A stretch of DNA of 64,000 bases from Pristionchus mayeri (Eukaryota > Nematoda > Chromadorea > Rhabditida > Neodiplogasteridae), in the NCBI GenBank assembly GCA_036245805.1, contig BTRK01000005.1:15166984-15230983 (forward strand). The letters are read 5' to 3'. This document shows, piece by piece, positions 13,161-22,691 of this stretch. Numbering within the stretch: position 1 is the stretch's first letter; each line of letters begins with the position of its first letter. The notes under the pieces are model-generated. The model saw only the letters and a list, made by a program, of their open reading frames with translations, ran no database searches and was not told where the DNA came from. Position numbers and translations under genes: made by a program.

Positions 13161-13529
13161 GAACTTATGCGGTCTCCCAGATCGAACCCATTAATTGACG
13201 GAAAATTCGTCTTATTCGAAGCGATGGATCCAATTCCTGAAGGTGTTGTAGAGGGGGCATATGTATGATAAACATTCTTCAGTAGGGTCTCTGAATCCTT
13301 CATTGCTGTGCAGGATATAGATAGGTAAATCATAACATGTCGGAAGTGGGTGTCACCAGGAACATACATCGTTGCTCTACCAGAGCTTGACTGAAGGAAA
13401 TGATTGAGGAGTTGTTTACTATAAAGGCCTATCACTGACGGTTATTCACTAGGAACGAGGGAACGCCAAAGCGCACTTGCGACGAGCAGTGTTAAAACAA
13501 AGCCATGGACAAAGACTTTCCCGCCAACC
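13160..13529 (-). mobile_element. Truncated mariner, family 2 (5' end only)
   Basis: The right end reads as the inverted form of GGTTGGCGGGAAAGTCTTTG and sits next to a TA. The inner 340 bases match, in antisense, the start of the degenerate mariner at 63463, including the HFRHV start of the transposase. The element stops abruptly at about 13160 against kinase-block sequence, so its other end is lost. It is non-functional. Confidence 0.75.
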
Positions 13530-13702
13530 TGATATTGTCTTTGGTGTTCTGAAATCGAATAACATTGTTTTTAATTGTCGAATTATTTCACTTGTCTCCG
13601 GAAAATTCAACTTGGATTTTTCAATATCAATGAATTGTTTCAAATATTGGAGGCATGCGCCTAAATCTAAGAATGTAACGCCATATCATCCCGCATATTA
13701 TA

Positions 13703-14951
13703 CAGGGTGCGGAGAAAGTACTTTGAAATGGATTGAACCATGTATCTTCCTTCAATGGCATCGATTTTTTGAAACAGTACACATTATTTATCAGAGATAG
13801 TAGGAAGATAAAAACATGATATTACTCGATTTGACCCCCATTGGCCTTGACGACAGCCTTGAGACGAGAAGGGACTGACTCGATGACGGATCGCAGGTAG
13901 TGGGTATCGATTTTCTCCCATGCATTCTGGAGGGACTTCTTGAGGCTATCCAAACTCTGGTGGCGAACAGAGCAAGCATTCTTCTCCAGTACCGACTACA
14001 CACTGAAGTCAAGGGGAAAGAGATCCGGACTGTTCGAGGGCCATTCATCGGATGGAATGAAGTCGGGCAAATGGGTGGTGCACCAGTTCTGGGTCAGTTT
14101 TGTGGAATGACCGGAGGCAGAATCCTGCTGGAAGGTCCAATGACGTCCTTTGAAGTGGGAACGAGACCAAGGGAGGAGGTTCTTCTCCAGAATCTCCTTG
14201 ATGTAGTAGTTCTTGTCCACTTTCACACCGGGCTTGACGAAGACGAGGGGGTCTTGCCAGTCGCACAGACCCCTGCGCAAACCATCACCGATCGCGGGTG
14301 GGAAACACGTGAGACAGTTCTTCCTCGGGCATTGGCTTGCTGACTTGACTTGGCAATGATCCTCGTGTTCTGGCTGTTGAAGACCTGCTCCACCGTGAAC
14401 ATATTCTCATCCGAGTAGAGAGTCGTGAGATGTTCGCCATGTGCGATCCTCCCTAGGAGCTTCTTGCATCTCTTGAGCCTCTTCTCCTTGTGAATGCCAG
14501 TCAGACCATGGCCCTTACTATCTTGCGCACCGAATGCTCGTCGATTCCGAGATCACGGGCCATTTTTCTCATAGATCGGATGGGATCACGTGCAACTCGC
14601 ATCTGCACGATTTTCTTGTTCTTCCGAGTGACAGCAGTGCGAGGTCTGCCCACTCTAGTACGGTCCTTAGTCGTGCCCAGCGCCTTGAAGCGGCAGATGG
14701 TATTGTCAACGGCCTGACGGGAAACTCGGAGTTTCTTCGAAATTCCAGCTGGGGACTCGCCGAGGGTCCAACGGTCAATAATGGATTTCCGGTACTGGTG
14801 GGGTCGAGTCATTACTAGCGGATACTATTTCAAGTGCGCATGAACACCTCGAGTGGTATACTAAAACGTGTTATAACATGCATTAACAGGTTGATAGGAC
14901 TGATGAAATATTCGAGTTCAAACTTTGTCAAAGTACCTTCTCCGCACCCTG
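13703..14951 (-). mobile_element. maT-type (DD37D) Tc1/mariner element 1
   Basis: Inverted termini start CAGGGTGCGGAGAA and are flanked by TA at 13701-13702 and 14952-14953; length 1249 bp. The minus-strand transposase remnant runs from the ATG at 14812 to a stop at 13822-13824. The N-terminal helix-turn-helix region is readable (RPHQYRKSIIDRW, LGTTKDRTRVGRP, DLGIDEHSVRKIV). After that, a deletion and frameshift remove about 15 residues near 14515. The C-terminal frame holds QQDSA and SPDLFPLDFSV, with 37 residues between the two aspartates. This spacing is the maT clade signature. It is inactive. Confidence 0.85.
13822..14812 (-). pseudogene. maT transposase remnant, element 1
   Basis: The DNA-binding domain (residues 1-103) is open from 14812 and stops early after RKIVRAMV, because of a deletion that also changes the frame. 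Downstream frames recover HGLTGIHKEK, then VFVKPGVKV and the second and third catalytic aspartates (FQQDSA, PLDF). The protein end ...QIE is at 13825. Several frameshifts separate the pieces, so no full transposase can be made. Confidence 0.75.
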
Positions 14952-14982
14952 TAGAGGCCATTCTGAAAATTTCGGAATTATA

Positions 14983-16250
14983 CAGGGTGCGGAGAAAGTA
15001 TGGCAACATTGATTTAACCATGTATTTTCTTTCAAATCCATCGCACACTTTTGAAACGGTACACAGTATTTATCAGAGATAGTAGGAACATAACAACAAG
15101 AGGTTACTCGATTTGACCTCCTTCGGCCTTGATGACAGCCTTGAGACGAGAAGGAACTGACTCGACGACGGCCCGAAGGTACTTCTTGTCGATCTTGTTC
15201 CATGCCTTTTGAAGGGAGTTCTTGAGACTCTCCAGATTCGGGTGGCGGGTAGAGGAAGCTTCCTTCTCCAGTACCGACTACACGCTAAAGTCGAGGGGGT
15301 TGAGATCGGGGCTGTTGGAGGGCCATTCATTCGATGGAATGAAGTCGGGAAGACGCCTTGTGCACCAGGTCTGGGTGAGTATTGCGGAATGAGCAGGGCA
15401 GAATCTTGCTGGAAGTTCCAATGTCGCCCTTTGAAGTGGGAACGTGACCAGGGAAGTCCAGGATCTCCTTGATGTAATAGTGCTTGTTCACTTTGGCACC
15501 GGGCTTGACGAAAACAAGGGGAGTCTTGCCGGTGGAACACACTCCTGCCCAAACCATCACTGACTGCGGGTGCGAAAATCGAGAGACGGTTCTGCCCTAG
15601 CATTGGCTTGCTGGGCAGACTGGGCAATCACACTCGCGTTCTAACTGTTGAAAGCCTGCTCCACCGTGAACATATTCTCATCCGAGTAGACAGTCGTAAG
15701 ATGCTCGGCCCTCGCCAGGAGCTTCTGCATCTCTTCAGTCTCTTTTCCTTGTGAATGGCAGTCAGACCATGGCCCTTTCGCATCTTGTAAGGGTGAGACA
15801 TGAGTCCGGAATGGACGATCTTGCGAACCGAATGCTCGTCAATCCCGAGGTCATGGGCCATCTTCCTCATAGATCTCTTGGGATTGCGTGCAACTCGCTT
15901 CTGCACGATTTTCTTGTTCTTCTGAGTGACAGCGGAGTGAGCTCTGCCCACTCTAGGACGGTCCTTAGTCGTGCCAAGCTCCTTGAAACGGCGGATGGTC
16001 TTGAACACGGTCGGACGGGAAACACGTAGTTTCATCGAGATTTCAGCTGGTCTCTCTCCAGTAGTCCAAAGGTCAATAATTGATTGTCGGAACAGGTGGG
16101 GACGAACCATGACTAGGGGAAACTATTTGAAGTGCGCGTTGAATACCTCTTACTATTAGCTAAATCGTGTTATAACATGTATTAACATGTTTCCAGGAAT
16201 GATGAAATATTTGTGTTCAAACTTTGTTTCCATACTTTCTCCGCACCCTG
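14983..16250 (-). mobile_element. maT-type (DD37D) Tc1/mariner element 2
   Basis: Same termini as element 1 (CAGGGTGCGGAGAA), flanked by TA at 14981-14982 and 16251-16252; length 1268 bp and the same orientation. Only 29 bases separate the two elements, not counting their TA flanks. The transposase N-terminus starts at 16110 and reads cleanly through SHPYKMRKGHGLTAIHKEKRLKRCR. The rest is broken by frameshifts and a small deletion near 15450. It is inactive. Confidence 0.85.
15104..16110 (-). pseudogene. maT transposase remnant, element 2
   Basis: Starts MVRPHLFRQSIIDLW; the paired helix-turn-helix domain is intact for about 130 residues (RVSRPTVFKTIRRFKE, MAHDLGIDEHSVRKIV). The frame then shifts. 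MVWAGVCSTGKTPLVFVKPG follows in a second frame to about 15440, where bases are missing before the catalytic QQDS. The C-terminus ends at 15104. It is better preserved at the N-terminus than element 1. Confidence 0.75.
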
Positions 16251-16699
16251 TATTTACGCGAAAACAAACGAATAAGGCTAATTTCATATCACTACTTAAT
16301 TCCAGGGCCCTGCAGTTTTGTCTCTTTGAATGCGCACAATGAAAGAAGAGAACAATCGATCGGAAGACTAGAAGAAAGAGGACGACGGGAAGGGAACGGC
16401 GGAAAGGGCATCTTCACGCTTCACCGAATTGCTGATAAAGAATAATTGTTTTTCTTGTCCTCTGACTTCTATCCTTTCATGACTCATTTGCATTCCCGTC
16501 AGATTTCGGTCGCCTTGCAGTAGACCCGACATGCGCAGAAGGCCGGAGGGGGAGACTGCTTAGTCACATATGATCCTGATGTGAATTAATTTATTTGCGG
16601 CACTGGTGATGGAGGGATAGAGACGGACGATGACGAGAGTGGGAGAGAAAGAGAGGGACTACTGCACACTTCCCTCTCTCCCGAAGAAGAGCCAGTTGA

Positions 16700-17268
16700 T
16701 GAAGAACGAGTGGTGTCCTGGCCCCCGCCATCTCCCTCCACGGTGACCCACTCGAGAAGACGGCCCGTAGGGATCCGTCACAACCGTGGGCTCGGTTGTG
16801 ACGGATCCCTACGGGCGGAGCTTCTGAGGAGGAAGAGAGCAGCCTGGGCCGCCTTCGGGAGCATCAGAGAGGTCACATCGCAACTCCAAGACGCGAAGCT
16901 ACGCGCCTCTCTCTTCGATTCTCACGTCCTTCCCGCCCTCTGTTATGCTGCCGAAACTTGGCCTCTAACGAAGACAGTCATCTCCTTCGTGCAGACTAAT
17001 AATAGTGCTCTGGAGAGGTCACTTTTCGGGACGAGCATTCACACGATGCGAGAAGCGAACCGAAGCAGCGAAGATATCCGACGCCTCTCCCTCCTCACCG
17101 ACCCAGTCGATTACATCAGGAGAGCGAAGCATCGCTGGGCTGGGCACGTACTGAGACGAGACGATGATCGATGGTCTACGAGAGTCACGCAGTGGATTCC
17201 CCCTCCCGATCCCACTCGCCCACCGGGCAGCCTACCCGCCAGATGGAGAGATTCAATCGAGGAGTGAT
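16700..17268 (+). pseudogene. RTE-type retrotransposon fragment (3' end of RT ORF)
   Basis: One open frame covers the C-terminal region of an RTE/BovB-like polymerase: ALCYAAETWPL (the usual LYG/CYA-W motif), a block with TMREANRSSEDIRR, then HRWAGHVLRRDD, RWSTRVTQWIP and the final ARWRDSIEE, with the stop at 17265-17267. The reverse transcriptase catalytic core is missing, so this is a 5'-truncated insertion. It differs from the RTE at 32852-35839. It lies just 3' of kinase copy C. The frame contains a perfect 22-bp hairpin near its left end. Confidence 0.75.
16764..16815. repeat. Perfect 22-bp hairpin, 8-nt loop
   Basis: Arms 16764-16785 and 16794-16815 are exact reverse complements (the arm starts CCCGTAGGGATCC); the loop is GTGGGCTC. 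It lies at the left edge of the RTE fragment. No terminator context is evident. Confidence 0.9.
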
Positions 17269-17537
17269 GGATCTTATAAGTATCTAAGTACGTATAGGGA
17301 GAGAAATATGCAGGTTGATTTGAATTTGGAAAATCAAACGATGAAAGTGATTTAGAGTCCACTCTCCCAATGTGGCTTCCACAATGGTAAGATACAACTA
17401 TTTATTTTCTCTGTAGTCAAATTGCATTTATGTTCATGGCGCTTTGGACTTCTACGGATTCCATTGGTCAATTTCGCAATATTTTATCAGAGACTACATA
17501 CACATTCACAGAAATCTCGGCTCCACAAAAATGATAA

Positions 17538-19806
17538 CTACTCGAAAAGGTGAAATGTCCATTCTCGTTCATCGTACTTCTCAGGTATTTCAGCGAAGAA
17601 GTTCGTGTCAGAATCGAAGGCGACTCCGTGGTGCTAGAATTGAATGCATTGATTATTTCATTACCTTGGACTATTTCTCTACTGTCTAATCTTTACGAAT
17701 TCCATGAATCTTACCTTACGAACAAAAGTCGTCTCAATCGAATTGTCCATACAGTTGTGCGATCGCTTGACACCATGATTGGGACTCGATTTGATCTGGA
17801 AATAGAAATTTATTTATTGTTATAGTAATAAAAATGTGGAAATGGAGGAACACAGAAAATCTTGCATACCTCCTCCTCCTCATCTTCATCCTCCTCCTCC
17901 TCATCTTCATCCTCCTCCTCCTCATCTTCATCCTCCTCTTCCTTCTCCTCTTCCTCCTCCTCCTCTTCTTCATCCTCTTCAACTTCTTGCATCGTGCGAA
18001 TGATATCCTCCGCATAAGGTCTCTCGTCTTCCACATCGATCATTGATTTCACAACCTCATCAAGACTTTCAGTGAGTGCTGAAAAGATTTCATGTTTGCA
18101 AAATTAAAACATCATTTTTTTGGTTTTATAAATCGGGTTTCCGTTTTAAGGCGTTCAGATTTCTGATTTTTGTGCGCCTGTCTCTCGAAATTAAATGCGC
18201 CTTAAACATACCCAAAAATCGAAATACCTATATATAAAGCGCTGTGTCCGTACGTCTGTTCGGATTGCGAGACGATTACGAAATTTGGAGGTAAAGAGAT
18301 CGCGCGTCAACAAGTTTCGAAACGAGTGATTGCGAAACCTACTCCGCTAGGACGGGGCCCCCGCCGAAGGCGGGGGGCAGCCGGACTAGTAATTTATAAA
18401 TTGATACCTTCAGCGACGCGTGCCGGAAGCTTTGAAAACCGTAGCAACGTCCAGTCTTCTTTCGTGAGGGGATCATTGGCAGGGAGCGAAATCTGAAAAA
18501 CGCTTTTCAATTTTTTTACGTAGACACTGTTTCTAAGCTTCGGTAATGGATCAAAAGACAAACCGTTTTGAGTTTGACGATGGAAGTTAAACATGGGATC
18601 TGAAAATCTGCTTACCTCAGCCATTGTAACGCCCAATGAGTAGACATCAGCCAACGGAGTGACTTTTACATATCGAGCTTCGGGAGCGATGTAGTTAGAG
18701 TCTCCACACCCGTGGTCGTTATACTCCTGAAGGCAAGGATTTTAAGAAAGAACTGGAGATTTTGTCGCATTTGTATTTTCAATATAGGGAATTTTTTACA
18801 TCAATGCTTCGAATTTTCTTAGATACGACTAGCAAGTATGAGACTTACGAGGGATCCAGAAGAAGCGAAGTCAGCCAGTTTGATGGTGCCATCCTCGCTC
18901 CTCAGGATATTCGACGGCTTGACGTTCAAGTGCACGATGCCATTATCTCCAAGGTGCTTCAATGCCTGAGTAAATGTTGAATTTAACGAAAATGTAGTGG
19001 ATAAGGCAATATTATGAGGAAATGTGTAAATATTCTCACTAGCAGAGTCTCGAGAAGAATCTTATCGAGGTCCTGAGCAGACAGCTTGTTCATTCGATTC
19101 CAAAATGCATCCACACTCTCCGAACAAGCTTCGATCTGAATTAGATTGTGTATTAACATATACCAACCCCCCACATTCTGTAAAAAATGTGAATAACAAA
19201 CCAGAAGAAACAGCGATTTCGTCTCTGTCCAGGCCAGTTCATACTTGACAATGTTAGGGTGCGGCACAATCAGATTGTGCATGCGGACCTGGAAATTTTT
19301 AATAATTATTAACACAAAATATAATATTTTTTCAACCTCAATATTTGCAACTTACCTCATTGAGATGATCGAGACTGTAGTTCTTTTCCGTATTCTTTAT
19401 CTTCTCTTGTGCAACCTTGAATTCCTTCAGGGCGAAAAACTCGCCCGATTCCCTCGCTCTCACCAAGGAGACCTGGAAATATTGAATTGTGGAATTTGAA
19501 TTCGAATTTTGAATTGCGCTATTAAATATCAGTTAATACCAGAGAGCGATTTGAGGGCATACCTTTCCGAATTCTCCCTTTCTCAGAACGCGCTTATTGA
19601 TGAAATGCGCGTCCAAATAGGAGGCATTGTCGAGAGAGATAGAGGCATCAGAGGAGAGCTAAATTATGGAATTTTAAATGAAGAGAGCAGATATTTTTGA
19701 ATGATTTAAGCTGATGAGTTGGAAAGAAAATTGTACTCACTCTGTGCCTTTTCGAATTGAGATGTCGGTCTGATCTGCGACGAGAGGGAACTACGACGGT
19801 AGACAT
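17538..19806 (-). CDS. MYT1/WEE1-like protein kinase, copy C (likely pseudokinase)
   Basis: Exons: 19741-19806, 19563-19658, 19356-19472, 19202-19288, 19040-19135, 18849-18965, 18616-18726, 18408-18492, 17870-18078, 17715-17795, 17538-17633. All phases join into 386 residues, starting at the ATG at 19806. Motifs in order: RKGEFGKV (glycine loop, about residue 48), FALKEF (ATP Lys), HPNIVKYELAW, catalytic loop HLNVKPSN (the catalytic Asp is Asn), ADFA (Gly of DFG is Ala), YIAPEA, ADVYSLGVTMAEVS. Exon 9 ends in an almost pure Glu/Asp tract of about 40 residues that copy B lacks. The MYT1-like C-lobe follows (LPANDPL, LPARVAEALTESLDEVV). Loss of the HRD aspartate predicts little phosphotransfer, so a CDK-binding or scaffold role is possible but only inferred. 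Confidence 0.82.
18227..18389. mobile_element. Short non-autonomous Helitron-like insertion
   Basis: The 5' part reads CCTATATATAAAGCGCTGTG, close to typical Helitron starts. The 3' part has a GC-rich hairpin (GCCCCCGCC/GGCGGGGG around a GAA loop, about 18356-18379), then 6-7 bases and a terminal CTAG. The flanks are A at 18226 and T at 18390, as expected for A/T-site insertion. The first base of the usual TC start is altered. It lies in intron 8 of kinase copy C, ending 18 bases from the 5' splice site, and is absent from copies A and B. Confidence 0.72.
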
Positions 19807-22690
19807 GTTGGCGTTTTCTGAAGTTAATTTTAATGGAGCGATAGGGATGAAGTTGGATAAGACGTTAATTGTGGTGATAAGTACAGATGTAAATCGAAGG
19901 AGAGGCTGAGATTGGTGGGGGAAAGTGAATGAGTGAATGGAAGAATGATGGGTCTAGTGAGTGCAGGCTTCCGAGCTGGATAAGCAATCATCGACCTCGT
20001 TTACGAGAATGACTTATGGCACGGGTAGTAAATGTGTCCCATAGAGACAGTTTATGATCTCGAATAAATCAGAAGAACAATAAAGCCGCTTCTGAAGATA
20101 AATAAGCCAAAAAGGGATACAGAGGATTCGGAATAATTCTGTGCAAAGAATGAAAGATTTCGAATTGATGAGCGGGCTGAAGCAACATTCCTGAAAATCA
20201 TGACGAGTTTTCAGGGGATGGGAGGATTAAGATAAGTAGCGAACAGATTAGTATGAACGAATTGAAGTTGATCTAAGTTAGTTATGCGCCAATATAAGTA
20301 GTCCTTGCTAGTAAGTGCGATTCTTGCGTACAATAATGCGACTTGAACGAAATGGATGAACAAAAATGTGGGATATTTTGCCCACACCCGTCTCCTTCCT
20401 TCTCATCACAAACGGTTTGCGCGACCGAAGATCATGGAATGATACCAAGAAAGGGATGAGATGAACGAGGGGGGGGGAGAAATATCCAAGAAATGCCAAT
20501 AATTTTGAGGAAAGGTGATAATTTCAATTGATAATCGGTGAAGATATGTTAGTGGAGCGTGTTTTGGAGCGAGAGGTGAGTGAATGAATGAAGAAGGACC
20601 CGTCTAGTGGTGATAGAGGTGATAGAGTGGAGGCAGCCGATGAGATCGGAAGACTGTTTACGAGTATGGCTTATGGCACAGTCCATAAACTTGACCTCTT
20701 GAAACAGATCTAGCATGATCTAGCATGCTAGATCTGTTTTATGATCTAGCATAACGTTAGAGAACAACATTTCGGATTTTAAAAAAAATCAAATTAAGAC
20801 GGAGGGAGGCTAAATTGTGGATAAAAACACTTCTATTTTAGTTATCACTGTGGTTAGAATTGTGATAAAATCTGAACTGAGTAGTGTAAATAATTGAAGT
20901 TGGAATTGAGCGCTAATATAAGAAAGGCTTGATTGTTTGTACTTTTGTTGGATGAAATTTTAAAATATTAAAATCAGATTAAATGCATGTGATAGTCGAA
21001 TACGAGATGGTAGAGGAGCGCGTATTGGAGCGAGAGATGGATGAGTGAATGAAGGATTAGTCCAGTGAGTATATTGGAGACTTCCAACGAGGTCGGAATC
21101 CCCCCTTCCAGTTTATGATTATGAGCTATGGTTTATGCATCCGAATAATCACAAAGGTCAGGATAAGAGTAAATATACTAGAAAATCAGATCAGAGAATG
21201 TTGATCTACATTTTGCAAGAATTCAAATTCTCTGAAAAAAATGGTGGATGAAGGACTTGATCAGTGACCACCTCCTTTCCTTCTTCCTTCCCATTAGTTG
21301 CTCCCGCAGATACATTCTTGCAGATTTTTACTAGCAAGACAAATTATCAAATACCAAATTCATCTATTTTTGCCCTGTCCTTATTCTCACTCCTCTTGAG
21401 CGAACGTAGGTAGTGAGTAGATATGAAAATAATGTTGTTACAGTACCGCTCAATCGTCTTCCTAACGGGCGAAAGCGAGTCGCCTCATACCTCCTCAACT
21501 TTGATACGACCTAACCCATCTTCAAAAGTGCATATTTTTGGGGCATTTTTTGGCTGTCTACTTCTCTCATAAGTGCTAATAATTGTATGAAATCCGCTTT
21601 CGAAAATATTGATTTTGAGCGATGTCCTGAGGTGCCATCATTCGAATTTCTCTCCCCTCCCCTTCCCTCATTTCCCTTTTTTTCATCATTCCAAATCTCC
21701 ATCTTTCGAAGGAGCGAGGGGAGGGGAGTGGAGAAAGACTCGAATGATGACCCCCTAGGACGTACCTCAAAATCAATATTTCCGAAAGCAGATTTCGCAC
21801 TGATGAGAAGCCCACAGCCAGAAATTGCCCCAAAACATACACGTAGGTTGTTTAGGTCGCATCAAAGTTGAGACGACATGAGGCGACTGCAAATCCGTCT
21901 TGCTCTGCTCTCTTCCCCTCTCCACTGCATCGTCCTCGAAGCCACTATATGGCTCCGCTGCTCTCGTCACCTTCAAGACCATCTACCCTCTGATTTTTGG
22001 CTCCTCGCGACGTGTAACTTCCTCGATCACTTATCGATAGGACTCCGTGGACGGTCACATGTACTGTGCAGATAAGGAGGGTCGGCAGTGGTCACTGCGT
22101 GCTCATCTTTTTCTCTTCCAGTAGGATGGGTTTCCATTGGGTACCAACGGCTATCACAGTCAAGAGTTTCCGATGCCATCCACAGCTAAGAAAAAGTGAG
22201 GAGGGTGGGAATGTGCGCTTTTGTTTAGGAGAAAAGTGCACGAATCGACGGGGAGAGAGAATGAGAAAGATGAAGAGAAACAGGTGGTCTTATCGCCCCC
22301 TTCTCTTCCCTCTCATTTCCCTCCCATTGATCGCTCCAACGGGCTCTCTTGTCACTACTTTCTTTGATGTTCTGAAATCGAATAACATTGTTTTTGATAT
22401 TCTAATCATTTCAGTTGTCTACACTAACTCTTTCCTGAGGAATATCCAACTTGTACTGTCCAATATCAATAAATAGTCTAAGATATTTCTCAATTTTGGT
22501 GAGTTTACGTTACCTTTTCGTTTCAATAGAATGCGTGGCATGCAATGATAGCTTTCATTTGCTATTGCTCGAAAAGGTATGCTTAGTTGCTCATTTTGGA
22601 TACAACAATAAAGTGCGTTTTCAGGGATACACATTCTTGCCCTTCGCGATAGTGGCTGATCGGACTACGAAAAAGTGAGTATTGAGTGTT
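19807..22690. repeat. Kinase copy C upstream block
   Basis: A diverged version of the blocks upstream of copies A and B. It shares words such as the TTTGCCCACACCCGTCTCCTT stretch near 20380 and the GAGCGCGTATTGGAGCGAG stretch near 21015. It contains a 15-bp stem palindrome around AGATCTAGCATG at 20703-20738. Two inverted copies of a CTCTCCCCTCCCC-type block face each other within 21500-21870. The end (22230-22560) is a copy of the dispersed module. No gene is supported. Confidence 0.6.
22230..22560 (+). repeat. Dispersed GA-rich/TTTCAG module, copy c
   Basis: A GA-rich block is followed by CTCCCATTGATCGCTC, a short AT-rich stretch, a TTTCAG acceptor-like site near 22412 and a frame starting V-Y-T-N-S, which is then stopped. 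It is a member of the repeat family seen also near 4050, 26100, 27000, 43600, 46700 and 50750. It is not identified with any known element. Confidence 0.5.
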
Positions 22691-22691
22691 A

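Noticed and set aside
17834..18046. Open frame antisense to the acidic exon of kinase copy C (leucine/isoleucine-rich)
   Set aside because: It is the complement of the GAG/GAT run and has no independent support.
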